DNA of 64,000 bases from Chloroflexota bacterium. GTDB taxonomy: Bacteria; Chloroflexota; Anaerolineae; Aggregatilineales; Phototrophicaceae. The position numbers were made by a program, and so were the translations under genes. Shown one piece after another: positions 53,144 through 62,044 of this stretch (its first letter is position 1; each line of letters starts with the position of its first letter). The DNA is taken from the NCBI GenBank assembly GCA_011525385.1, contig WTGF01000072.1, positions 1-64,000 on the forward strand, in the 5' to 3' direction. The notes below the pieces were generated by a model. The model was not told where the DNA came from and searched no databases. It saw only the letters and a list, made by a program, of their open reading frames with translations.

Positions 53144-54058
53144 TTAGCTCGTCACAGTCTGCAAGATTTGATAACCCTCGCGTTTGGTCCGTTCGCGGAA
53201 CAAGGCACTCAGGCGCATGGTCATCTCGCCAGCTTGACCGGCGCCAATGGTCCTGCTGTCCAACTCAATCACCGGCGCCAATTCTCCCATTGTTCCGGTG
53301 CAAAACATTTCATCGGCTCGGTAGACTTCAGACAGCGATATGTCTTTAATCGCATAGGGAATGCCCTTGCTTTGGCAAATTTCCAGCACCGCCGACCGAG
53401 TGATGCCTTCCGGGCAAGAACCCGTATCCGATGTCATGACTAGGCCGTCGTCGACAATGAATACGTGGGTGGCATTTGTCTCGGCAACGTAACCTTGATA
53501 GTCGAGCATAAGGGCGTCGTCGACTCCGGCCGCATTGGCTTGGATTTTGGCCAGGATCGAGTTGATCAGATTGCAGGAGTGGATGTTCTGATCGACGCAA
53601 TCCGGCGGTATGCGCCGAATGCCGGACGTGATTAAGCGAATGCCGCTTTTGTCGTATACCGGCGGTTTATGCTCGGCAAGAACGATCAAAGTCGGTCCTT
53701 GATTATTGAGCCGTGTATCCATCCCGCTAGTGTATTTGACGCCGCGGGTCAAGGTCAAGCGAATGTGAACGCCGTCCGTCATTTCATTGGCATGCAATGT
53801 CTTGCTTATCTCGTTGATGATCGCCTCGTGGCTCGGAATCTCGGCAAATGCCATGGCCTGAGCCGAGGCGCGCAATCTATCGAGATGAGGGATCAATTTG
53901 AAAATCCTGCCTTGATAAAGTCGCAAGCCTTCCCAAACGGCATCGCCACCTTGCACCGCCGAGTCAAAAGGGCTAATGCCTGCCACATCACGATGATAGA
54001 GTTCACCATTGATATTGATGAGCAAGTCCTTGTTCTTGGGATTGAATGCTTGTTTCAT
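53144..54058 (-). CDS. class IV aminotransferase-like protein lacking the PLP lysine
   Basis: A 304-aa protein of the branched-chain aminotransferase fold (GELYHRDVAGISPFDSAVQGGDAVWEG opening; DDALMLDYQGYVAETNATHVFIV at about 180-202). The PLP-lysine motif of the family (KSLN or KAGGNY) reads IHSCN here, with His160 at the lysine position and no nearby Lys substitute. The related plant proteins that carry a sulfotransferase N-terminal domain also lack it, as I recall. The ATG at 54058, with AAGGTG upstream, lies 8 bp after the preceding gene; the ATG at 54112 would overlap it. Activity as a transaminase is doubtful. Confidence 0.85.
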   Translation of the reverse strand: MKQAFNPKNKDLLININGELYHRDVAGISPFDSAVQGGDAVWEGLRLYQGRIFKLIPHLDRLRASAQAMAFAEIPSHEAIINEISKTLHANEMTDGVHIRLTLTRGVKYTSGMDTRLNNQGPTLIVLAEHKPPVYDKSGIRLITSGIRRIPPDCVDQNIHSCNLINSILAKIQANAAGVDDALMLDYQGYVAETNATHVFIVDDGLVMTSDTGSCPEGITRSAVLEICQSKGIPYAIKDISLSEVYRADEMFCTGTMGELAPVIELDSRTIGAGQAGEMTMRLSALFRERTKREGYQILQTVTS

Positions 54059-54066
54059 GCCACACC

Positions 54067-54807
54067 TTAGTTTATGCAATGTTTTGCCATCTGCTCGTAA
54101 AGCCGTTGACATTCGTCGAGCAAGCCGCGCAAATGATGCGGCAGCGGACTGTCATCGCGCTCGTAGGGCGCGAATCCGGTTGACTTTTCCACACTGGCGT
54201 ACCAATGCTTCGCCCAGACGCCATCACTATCGTGCCTGCCCGCCTGCCAACTGAGCATCGCGCTTTCAAAGGGCAGATCGAGGAGCGCGCATAACTTCCG
54301 CAACGAGCCCTCCGGATCGGATAAAACCCCGCGCGATGAGATTACCGGTGGCACAGTACCGGTAACCCCCCGCACATGTTGGAAAATCTCCACTTGCTGG
54401 ACCAGACCCAACTGATCGAGACGCGGGTTTGGAATCACTTTTGAAAAGGACAATAGCATGCGACGCGGATCCCTTATCAAGAAACAGTTGGAAACCTGGG
54501 CAATCCAGGAGCGGTCAATATGCTCGAGCATATGTTGCGTCATATGTTTTTGATAGACGATCTTTTCGTCGCTTGATCCATCGTTTGCTCCGGCCGGGAG
54601 CAAACCATCAATCACTCGGCGCCAGTCCGTCTCGTATGCCGCAATAATCTCATCGGCGCCAGGGTGATCATAGCCAGTGAATTGGAGATAATGCGCATAG
54701 AAGGGCTCGTCGATCACCGTGGTGTCGCTTCTACTCGCCCAAGAGCGCATCAGCGCGGTAGAGATATTACGTGGTCCAGACCACATGGCGATAACACGCT
54801 GCGGCAA
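54067..54807 (-). CDS. sulfotransferase family protein
   Basis: A 246-aa PAPS-dependent-type sulfotransferase. The opening VIAMWSGPRNISTALMRSW (about 5-23) resembles the 5'-phosphosulfate loop, and a second element FLIRDPRRMLLSFSKV (about 109-124) fits the 3'-phosphate-binding region. Start is TTG at 54807 with GGGGATAG upstream, since it retains the first strand; an ATG at 54786 would remove it. It is the first gene of an operon with the aminotransferase-like and molybdenum-hydroxylase genes, in the same order as the domains of plant BCAT-like proteins. Confidence 0.83.
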   Translation of the reverse strand: MPQRVIAMWSGPRNISTALMRSWASRSDTTVIDEPFYAHYLQFTGYDHPGADEIIAAYETDWRRVIDGLLPAGANDGSSDEKIVYQKHMTQHMLEHIDRSWIAQVSNCFLIRDPRRMLLSFSKVIPNPRLDQLGLVQQVEIFQHVRGVTGTVPPVISSRGVLSDPEGSLRKLCALLDLPFESAMLSWQAGRHDSDGVWAKHWYASVEKSTGFAPYERDDSPLPHHLRGLLDECQRLYEQMAKHCIN

Positions 54808-54953
54808 ATCTATCTATCCCCACACAAACATCAGCCACTACAATATGTCTGTTCGGCCGTCGCGCAAATGTTCCAATTGCAAATGCGCACGCCGCGAACG
54901 AACATGCGCCATTGTACCTTATCGCATAACTAATGTCACATATCGTGTAGCGG

Positions 54954-56141
54954 ATGCTCAACTCATTCAGGTGTAAATCGCGCCGTTTCTTCAAGTTGCT
55001 ACCCCGAGCAGGGTGGCTGCTGCTACTGACTACTGTCTACATAGTCTTTTCAAGCACCTGGTCCCCGGTTGAATATGTTGAGCTAGGGGAAGCGCAGATC
55101 GTACAGACGACCAAGCCACAAGTCTGCGTCCATACCTTGCTGGAGAATGAAGTGCAGGAGCTGAAGATCAAGCGGTCACTGGAACTGGTGAGAGAGATGG
55201 GCGCGACGACGATCGTACAGTTCTTCCCTTGGGCATACTTTGAGCCTAGCGACGATAAGTACAACTGGACGCAAGCGGACATCATCGTCCGCCACGCGAA
55301 GAACCAGGGCTTGCGCATCATCGCCAGGCTGGGGCTAGTGCCCGACTGGGCGCGACCGGCTACCAGCGAGGGCCGCGCCACAACGCTCAATTACTTGCCG
55401 GAGGCCTCCTTCGACGATTTCGCCGAATACGCCTCGCAGTTGGCGGCGCGCTACCTAGAAGAAATCCGGCATTTTATCATTTGGAACGAACCCAATCTTA
55501 GCTTCGAGTGGGGTTATCGACCGGTGGACCCAGCCGCCTATGTCCGATTGCTGGAATTGAGTTATCGGGCGATCAAAGATGCGAATCCGCAGGCCCTCGT
55601 TTTGGCGGGCGCGCTGGCGCCGACGAATGAAATGCCGGGCAGCCCGGCCGGGCTCAATGAATTCTCATACCTGCGCGAGATGTATAGCAGCGGCGCGGCG
55701 CCATACTTTGATGCTTTGGCGGTTCACAGCTATGGATCGACCGAACCGGCCGATGCGGAGCCCAGCGCTGATCGGCTTAACTTCCGCCGTCTGGAATTCC
55801 TTCGGCAAATCATGGTGGAAGCCGACGACGACGCAAAGCCCGTTTTCATAACTGAGAGCGGCTGGAACGATCATCCGCGCTGGAGCGGCGCTGTCCGACC
55901 GTCGCAGCGATTGCAGTATACGATAAAAGCTTTCGAATTCGCGGAGAGCAATTGGAGCTGGGCCGAGCAACTCTGCATTTGGGCGTTTCGTTATCCCGCG
56001 CCCCTGAATGGCTATCCGGACAACTTCACACTCGTTAGTCCGGAATTCGACCTGAAGCCCATCTATTATGCGATCCAGGACTATGCTCGTGGCTGGGAAC
56101 GGGGCGCCACCGGGTGGCTGCCGCCGCCGGAGGAGCCATGA
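54954..56141 (+). CDS. clan-A glycoside hydrolase-like protein (GH5/GH39 type)
   Basis: A 395-aa exported or membrane-anchored (beta/alpha)8 hydrolase. A hydrophobic segment at about 20-35 serves as signal or anchor. The acid/base Glu is in FIIWNEPNLSFEWG (about 178-191), and the nucleophile Glu in FITESGWNDHP (about 301-311), a spacing typical of clan GH-A. The nearest families are GH5, GH39 and GH53-like, but I cannot choose among them. Its stop overlaps the next start by 4 bp (ATGA), and the gene lies at the head of a three-gene unit. Confidence 0.83.
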   Translation: MLNSFRCKSRRFFKLLPRAGWLLLLTTVYIVFSSTWSPVEYVELGEAQIVQTTKPQVCVHTLLENEVQELKIKRSLELVREMGATTIVQFFPWAYFEPSDDKYNWTQADIIVRHAKNQGLRIIARLGLVPDWARPATSEGRATTLNYLPEASFDDFAEYASQLAARYLEEIRHFIIWNEPNLSFEWGYRPVDPAAYVRLLELSYRAIKDANPQALVLAGALAPTNEMPGSPAGLNEFSYLREMYSSGAAPYFDALAVHSYGSTEPADAEPSADRLNFRRLEFLRQIMVEADDDAKPVFITESGWNDHPRWSGAVRPSQRLQYTIKAFEFAESNWSWAEQLCIWAFRYPAPLNGYPDNFTLVSPEFDLKPIYYAIQDYARGWERGATGWLPPPEEP

Positions 56142-56917
56142 GTGTGCGGAAGCGTCTGGCGCTGTCCCTTGGCCTAGTGGTCATCTCGAGCAGTTTGCTG
56201 TTTCTGTTTGCTTCATGGACAGAGCGCCCCGCCGACAAAAGCAAAGCCTTTCCCCGCGGCGTCATCGTCGTCGGCGTCGATGCTAGCATCCCGCCCTTTG
56301 CCAGCGATGACGGTCAAGCGGTCTATGGACTGGATATTGATCTCGCGAATGCCATCGCCGGAACTATTGATCTGCCGATTCGATTTCTCAACATCGGTTA
56401 TTACGGCCTGTACGACGCCTTGATCAGCGGAGAGGTGGACATCCTGATTTCGGCTTTGCGAGTTGAAGAGGCGCGCATGGACGATGTCCGCTATACCCGG
56501 CATTATTTCGACAACGGACTTCTGCTGGTCACGCCGGTCGAAAAACCCATCACATCACTTGACAGGCTGGCCGGGCAAAGGGTCGCCTACGAGTTTGGCA
56601 GCCGGGCGGAGACTGAATTGCGGGTGCTGGAAGACAAAAATGAAGCCGTAACGCGTCTGCCCTACGAACTGCCGACATATGCGCTGGATTCCCTGCGCCT
56701 CGAATACGCCGATGCCGCCATCGTAGATGCTATCACACTGCGGCTTTACCAGAGGCGTTTTGCTGACTGGCGTAGCGCGCAAAGATCCCTGACGCGCGAT
56801 CCTTACGCGATCGCGGCGCGCCACGACAACCGCGATGCCTGGAGGCTTGTCGACGGCGCCTTGGCCGCTTTGAAAGAAAACGGCGAACTCGATAAAATCA
56901 TCGCACTGTGGTTATGA
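56138..56917 (+). CDS. solute-binding protein, family 3 (amino-acid type)
   Basis: A 259-aa binding protein with an N-terminal signal/anchor (about 5-22) and the SBP_bac_3 fold: GVIVVGVDASIPPFASDDGQ (about 37-56), GLDIDLANAIAG (about 61-72), and a middle LAGQRVAYEFGSRAE. Family members bind polar amino acids or serve as sensor domains. No permease or ATPase genes are adjacent. It overlaps the glycosidase gene and precedes a Gfo/Idh dehydrogenase by 22 bp. Confidence 0.87.
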   Translation: MSVRKRLALSLGLVVISSSLLFLFASWTERPADKSKAFPRGVIVVGVDASIPPFASDDGQAVYGLDIDLANAIAGTIDLPIRFLNIGYYGLYDALISGEVDILISALRVEEARMDDVRYTRHYFDNGLLLVTPVEKPITSLDRLAGQRVAYEFGSRAETELRVLEDKNEAVTRLPYELPTYALDSLRLEYADAAIVDAITLRLYQRRFADWRSAQRSLTRDPYAIAARHDNRDAWRLVDGALAALKENGELDKIIALWL

Positions 56918-56939
56918 GATCTAATAAGGAGAGCGCCTT

Positions 56940-57908
56940 ATGCCCGACAAAATCCGCTGGGGTATCTTGAGCACCGCCAATATCGGCCGGAAAGTCATCC
57001 CGGCTATCCATGAGTCGCGCAACGGCGTCGTCGCAGCAGTGGCCAGTCGATCGCTGGAACGCGCGCGGGAATTCGCCGCCGAGCAGAGCATCCCGATTGT
57101 CTATGGCAGCTACGAAGAGCTGATCGAAAGCGAAGATCTTGACGCCATCTACAATCCACTGCCAAATAGCATGCATGCCGAGTGGAGCATCAAGTGCGCG
57201 GGTGCCGGTGTGGCCACGCTCTGCGAAAAACCCTTCGCCAGCGACGCGGCGGAAGCGCAAACGATAGTCGACGCTTTTGAAAGCCAGGACGTTTTGCTGG
57301 CGGAAGCCTTCATGTATCGCTTTCATCCCCAGCATACAAAAGTCAAATCCATCATGGCTGAGGGCGGCATCGGCGATCTGAAAATCATCAACAGCAGCTT
57401 CACATTTTACATCAGTGACACGGCTAATATCCGTTTGAGCAAGGCGCTCGCCGGCGGCGGCTTGATGGATGTGGGCTGTTACTGCGTTAATTTGATGCGC
57501 TTCATAACGGGCGAAGAACCGGAAGCGGTGACCGCTGTTGGCAACATCGGCCCGAGCACAGGCGTTGACGAGATACTTGCCGGCACGTTGAAGTTTCCCT
57601 CGGGCGTGATTGGACATTTCGACTGCGGCCTGCGCGCCCATCGCCAGCAAAGCTACCGGCTCAAGGGTACTAGCGGCTCGATCGTCGTGGGATCGAGTTT
57701 CACGCCGGACAAGGCGAAGGATACCATCGTTCAACATTGGCGGGGCGATCAGTTTACTGAACATGTCATCGCGCCGGTTGATCATTATCAATTGATGGTC
57801 GAAGACTTCGCCGACGCCCTGCTCACAGGGGGAGCCCCGCGCTTCTCACCGAGCGACGCCGTTCTCAATATGAAAGTGGTTGACAGGCTGCTTGCGCAGA
57901 TTCGCTAG
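56940..57908 (+). CDS. Gfo/Idh/MocA family oxidoreductase
   Basis: A 322-aa NAD(P)-dependent sugar-type dehydrogenase: [18 protein letters not shown] (about 4-21) is the coenzyme loop, CEKPFASD (about 94-101) the family signature, and [17 protein letters not shown] (about 174-190) the substrate helix. AAGGAG precedes the ATG by 8 bases. With the glycosidase upstream it may process a released sugar, which is an inference. The stop (CTAG) is shared tail-to-tail with the ABC exporter gene. Confidence 0.92.
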   Translation: MPDKIRWGILSTANIGRKVIPAIHESRNGVVAAVASRSLERAREFAAEQSIPIVYGSYEELIESEDLDAIYNPLPNSMHAEWSIKCAGAGVATLCEKPFASDAAEAQTIVDAFESQDVLLAEAFMYRFHPQHTKVKSIMAEGGIGDLKIINSSFTFYISDTANIRLSKALAGGGLMDVGCYCVNLMRFITGEEPEAVTAVGNIGPSTGVDEILAGTLKFPSGVIGHFDCGLRAHRQQSYRLKGTSGSIVVGSSFTPDKAKDTIVQHWRGDQFTEHVIAPVDHYQLMVEDFADALLTGGAPRFSPSDAVLNMKVVDRLLAQIR

Positions 57909-59725
57909 TCGCCGGCTTGAGCGAGCATCCGTTCTCCAGTTTGCACGCGCCACAGCGTGGCGTAAAGGCCATTGAAATGCACCAGGGCATCGTGCCCGCC
58001 ACTTTCTCTCAGTTGGCCGTTCTGCAAGACATAGATCATGTCGGCGTTGCGAATGGTGGACAGACGATGCGCGATAACGATCGTGGTGCGGCCAACAGCG
58101 ATCCGTTCCAGCGAACGCTGAATTGCGGCTTCGGTCTCGTTATCGACTGAAGAGGTAGCTTCGTCGAGCACCAGTATCGGCGGATCCGTCAGTACAGCCC
58201 GGGCGATGGACAAGCGCTGTCGCTGTCCCCCGGAGAGTTTTTGACCGCGCTCGCCTACGACTGTGTCGTATCCTTGCGGCAGTTCGCTTATGAATTGGTG
58301 CGCCTCGGCGATCTTGGCGGCCTCTACGATGAGATGGTCGGGTAGATCTTGGCAGCCATAGGCGATATTCTCGCGCACAGTACCGTGAAAGAGAAAGACG
58401 TCCTGGCTGACCAAGCCGATCGCATTGCGAATGTCCGCCTGTTTCAACTCGCGCAGATCGTAGCCATCAAGCAGAACGCGTCCCGATGTCACGTCGTAAT
58501 AGCGCAGCAGCAGCTTGATGACGGTGCTCTTGCCGGCGCCGGTCGCGCCGACGATCGCCACGGTATCGCCAGCCGGGAAGTCCAAGGTCAAACTCTTTAT
58601 GATTTCACGTCCGTCGCTGTAGGAGAAACTCACCTCATCAAGGCGCATATCGCCGCGGATTGCCGCTATCGGCAAGGAGATGTCGCCATCGTTGATCTTG
58701 CGCCTGATTCCCAGCAGATCCAGGATGCGTTTGGTCGACGCCATGGCCCGCTGGTAAAGATCGAAAGTCTCACCCAGCTTGGTCAATGGCCAAAGCAAGC
58801 GCTGTGTCATGAAGACCAGTACGCTGAAGGCGCCAACATCCAAGTTGCCGTTGAGCGCCAATTGGCCGCCGGCAACGGTGATAGCGATGAATCCAGACAC
58901 GATTACCATTCGTATCAAAGGCGTAAATGCCGAACTCAGAATGATGGCGCGACGATTGCGCTCGACGTACTCGTTGCTCTCGACGCGCAGGCGCTCTGCC
59001 TCGTAATCCTCTGCCGTAAAGCTCTTGATGGTTGCGATGCCGCTAAGACTATTGGACAAGTGGTGGTTGATCATGCTGACTTGTTCACGGACTTCGCTGT
59101 AACGCGGCGCGAGCAAGCGTTGGAATCGCATTGAACCCCAAATGATGAAGGGCATGGGAATTGCGGCCATCCAGGCGATGCTGGGCGCAACCAGGAAGAA
59201 GATGCCGCCAATCACGACAATGGTTGTGACGATTTGCACCACATCGCTTGCGCCGATATCCAGAAAGCGCTCAAGCTGATTGATGTCATCATTCAGCACC
59301 GCCATCAGTCCGCCCGTGCTCTGGTCTTCAAAATAGGCCAGTTCCAGGTGCTGAACGTGGTCGTAAGCGTCGACGCGCAGATCATGTTGCATTGACTGCG
59401 CCAAATTGCGCCAGTGAACCCGCTGAATGTATTCAAACAGGGATTCAAGAATCCAGACGATCAGCGTGATGAAGCCCAGTATCAACAATTGATGAGTCAA
59501 GTCGGCCACGCCCAGCCGGCCCAAAAGCGAGTCCTGCCTCTGCACAACGATATCGACCGCGACCCCGATCAACACTGGCGGCATGATGTCAAAAATCTTG
59601 CCAAGCACAGAATAGAGCGTGGCAAGGGCCACCCGCCGCTTGTATGCCGAGGCATAGTTCAGCAGGCGAACAAAGGGATGACCACTGTCTTTGGGCTTGT
59701 CCATATACAACGCGAACCGACGCAT
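57905..59725 (-). CDS. ABC exporter, fused permease and ATPase
   Basis: A 606-aa half-transporter: six transmembrane helices (about 30-320, ABC type I fold) followed by the nucleotide-binding domain with Walker [10 protein letters not shown] (about 400), signature [10 protein letters not shown] (about 503), Walker [13 protein letters not shown] (about 523) and switch His in IAHRLS. A homodimer is likely, because no second half-transporter adjoins. Substrate may be a lipid, peptide or drug. An in-frame ATG at residue 8 is another possible start. Confidence 0.93.
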   Translation of the reverse strand: MRRFALYMDKPKDSGHPFVRLLNYASAYKRRVALATLYSVLGKIFDIMPPVLIGVAVDIVVQRQDSLLGRLGVADLTHQLLILGFITLIVWILESLFEYIQRVHWRNLAQSMQHDLRVDAYDHVQHLELAYFEDQSTGGLMAVLNDDINQLERFLDIGASDVVQIVTTIVVIGGIFFLVAPSIAWMAAIPMPFIIWGSMRFQRLLAPRYSEVREQVSMINHHLSNSLSGIATIKSFTAEDYEAERLRVESNEYVERNRRAIILSSAFTPLIRMVIVSGFIAITVAGGQLALNGNLDVGAFSVLVFMTQRLLWPLTKLGETFDLYQRAMASTKRILDLLGIRRKINDGDISLPIAAIRGDMRLDEVSFSYSDGREIIKSLTLDFPAGDTVAIVGATGAGKSTVIKLLLRYYDVTSGRVLLDGYDLRELKQADIRNAIGLVSQDVFLFHGTVRENIAYGCQDLPDHLIVEAAKIAEAHQFISELPQGYDTVVGERGQKLSGGQRQRLSIARAVLTDPPILVLDEATSSVDNETEAAIQRSLERIAVGRTTIVIAHRLSTIRNADMIYVLQNGQLRESGGHDALVHFNGLYATLWRVQTGERMLAQAGD

Positions 59726-59831
59726 AGAAAAGGGATTACAGAATTATAGGTAAGACAGCGCCCCGCTGCTAGCGACAATGGGGAGCTATTTCCGAGACGT
59801 CGCGGCACGCAGTCATCCCTGCAAGTCAGCG

Positions 59832-60803
59832 CTAGCGGATGAGACCGCCCCCGGTTGATCCAGCTACCAGAGACGCCACTTCTTCGTAGTCGACCAAGGG
59901 GAGATCGCCCGGGATTGTGTATTTGTGAGAGGACATGGCGACCCCCCATTTTAGCGCCAGCGCAACGTCCGCATAGGTCAGCCAGGCGTATAGAAAGCCT
60001 GCGGCGAAGGCGTCTCCGCCGCCTATGCGCCCGACTTCTCCCGCCAGGATGGCCGATTGGCGAAAGAGTTCGCCATCCGGCGTAATCGCCCTCGCGCCAT
60101 TTTTGCCCAGGGTCATGATGATGAGCGTCTCGGGATATTTCGCGGCCAGGGCAGCCAGCGCATCCTCGGCCGCCGAGTCATCATAAAGAGCCTGGTAATC
60201 CCCGAAGGGGCAAAACACGATGTCCGCCAGAGCCATCGCTTCGTCACAATCCGCCGCGGCACGCTCGCCCGACCACAAAGTGCTGCGATAGTTCGTGTCG
60301 AAGCTGACTTGCCAGCCAACGTCCTTAGCCCGCCGCATGGCTACCAGCGCGGTCGTCCTGGCGGAATCGCTGATCGCCAGCGTTATCCCGGTGACATGAA
60401 AGAGTCGACTCATATCAGCCAGGAACAAATCCTCCGGCAAGTCCTCTGGCTGGACGCGGCTCACAGCGGAACCTTTTCGATCATAGATGATGCGACTGGC
60501 GCGCGGCGCTTCTGACTCTTCGTGGAAAAATATGCCCAGCCGCGCATCCTCGGCCCAGACGATATGGCTGACGTCCACACCATACTGCTGAACGCGATTG
60601 CTAACATAGCGACCCATTGGCGACGCGGGCAAACGCGAGAACCAGGCTGTGTCCATACCCAGACGCGCCAAACCAATCGCCGTATTGGATTCTGTCCCGC
60701 CAACCCAAATGTCGAAGGAAGTCGTCTGCTCAATGCGCAAATAGCCAGGCGGCGTCAAGCGCATCATCGTCTCGCCAAATGTCACCACATCATATGTCGG
60801 CAT
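59832..60803 (-). CDS. PfkB family carbohydrate kinase (2-keto-3-deoxygluconate kinase-like)
   Basis: A 323-aa sugar kinase of the ribokinase family. FGETMMRLTPPG (about 9-20), the GGTESNTAIGLARLG substrate region (about 36-50), and the catalytic GRIGGGDAFAAGFLYA near 261-276 are present; the anion-hole motif reads GGGD, where GAGD is more usual. The opening FGETMMRL is typical of KDG kinases, hence the tentative name. GGGAGG upstream supports the ATG at 60803 over 60827. It diverges from the glycosyltransferase cluster. Confidence 0.9.
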   Translation of the reverse strand: MPTYDVVTFGETMMRLTPPGYLRIEQTTSFDIWVGGTESNTAIGLARLGMDTAWFSRLPASPMGRYVSNRVQQYGVDVSHIVWAEDARLGIFFHEESEAPRASRIIYDRKGSAVSRVQPEDLPEDLFLADMSRLFHVTGITLAISDSARTTALVAMRRAKDVGWQVSFDTNYRSTLWSGERAAADCDEAMALADIVFCPFGDYQALYDDSAAEDALAALAAKYPETLIIMTLGKNGARAITPDGELFRQSAILAGEVGRIGGGDAFAAGFLYAWLTYADVALALKWGVAMSSHKYTIPGDLPLVDYEEVASLVAGSTGGGLIR

Positions 60804-60921
60804 AGTCCTCCCTTTCCAACGCCCCATTCGAACAGCTAGCCGCGCCGCGCCTGTCGGTCCGCCAACAACCCAGTCTTCAAGGGCGGCTACGATCCGTCTG
60901 GCATGAGCATTATGATACCGC

Positions 60922-60927
60922 TATACT
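60922..60927 (+). promoter_or_regulatory. possible -10 box of a leaderless transcript
   Basis: TATACT, with TGGCAT 17 bases upstream (60899-60904). The expected transcript start falls at or within a base or two of the ATG at 60934, and no ribosome binding site is seen, which suggests leaderless translation. Confidence 0.4.
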
Positions 60928-60933
60928 CAACTC

Positions 60934-62037
60934 ATGGCACATATCGGAATAGACGCTCGTCTAACTCACTACCGCGTAGGCGGCATAAGCCGATATACAA
61001 CGGGTATTATTTCCGCCCTGGAGGACGACCCTCCAGCCCACAAAGTCACTGTATTCCAAAGTCGCAAAGCCAAGGGCTCGCTATCCCGCCGCTTTGCAAG
61101 CGCCAATCTTTGGACGCCCCCGCACCATCCATTGGAACGGGGAGCGCTGTCAGTTGAACTATTGAGGCACCGCCTGGATTTGTTTCACAGTCCCGATTTT
61201 ATTGCGCCAATGCGTGGCGCGCGACGCCACGTCATCACCGTGCACGACCTAAGTTTCGTTCACTATCCGGAATACATGACCCCTGCCAGTCGACGATATT
61301 ACAATGGTCAGATCCAAGTCTCGGTCATGCGCTCGGACCATATCCTCGCCAACAGCTTCGCCACCAAACAGGAGTTTGTCGATATCCTCGACGTCCCGCC
61401 AGAAAAAATAACCGTTCATCATTTGGGCGTGGAAGACGTTTTTCGCCCCTTGCCCTGCTCTCTCACCAAGCCGGTGATTACCAAGCTGGGCTTACCTGAA
61501 TCCTATCTCCTGTTTGTTGGCACGGTCGAACCGCGCAAGAATCTGGTCGGGCTGGCGCGCGCCTATCGTGACCTGAAACTTGAGATGCCCGATCTGCCGC
61601 AACTGGTTATCGCGGGTAGACCCGGCTGGCACTTTGGACAGCTAATGCGCGACATAACCAAGGTCGGGATCAATGACAGCTTGATCTTTCGCCACGACAT
61701 ATCCGATTCGCAGCTGCCTGCCCTATACAACCATGCGCTAATGCTGATAGTGCCCTCTCACTATGAAGGCTTCGGTCTGCCCGCCCTGGAAGCAATGGCC
61801 TGCGGCACGGTGCCAATCGTCAGCAATGTGGCGGCATTGCCAGAAATCGTGGGGGAAGTCGGCATTTTGGTTGATCCTCAGGATCCCGCCACGATCTCGG
61901 GGGCCATGCAACGCGTTCTCGTCGATAGCGCTTGGCGCGCCTCGCAGTCTGCCGCAGGTATCGAACGCGCCAAGCGATTTCGCTGGGGCGCCGCGGCACA
62001 AAGGGTACTCGACGTTTACCAGGCCGTACTCAACTGA
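60934..62037 (+). CDS. GT4 family glycosyltransferase
   Basis: A 367-aa GT-B-fold, retaining glycosyltransferase, cytoplasmic or membrane-associated. The acceptor half has GIDARLTHYRVGGISRYTTG (about 4-23); the donor half carries FVGTVEPRKNLVGLARAY (about 191-208) and PSHYEGFGLPALEAMACGTVPIVS (about 272-295), with the paired Glu of the EX7E motif. A sugar nucleotide is the donor; its identity is unknown. Seven bases separate it from the next glycosyltransferase. Confidence 0.93.
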   Translation: MAHIGIDARLTHYRVGGISRYTTGIISALEDDPPAHKVTVFQSRKAKGSLSRRFASANLWTPPHHPLERGALSVELLRHRLDLFHSPDFIAPMRGARRHVITVHDLSFVHYPEYMTPASRRYYNGQIQVSVMRSDHILANSFATKQEFVDILDVPPEKITVHHLGVEDVFRPLPCSLTKPVITKLGLPESYLLFVGTVEPRKNLVGLARAYRDLKLEMPDLPQLVIAGRPGWHFGQLMRDITKVGINDSLIFRHDISDSQLPALYNHALMLIVPSHYEGFGLPALEAMACGTVPIVSNVAALPEIVGEVGILVDPQDPATISGAMQRVLVDSAWRASQSAAGIERAKRFRWGAAAQRVLDVYQAVLN

Positions 62038-62044
62038 AGAGACG

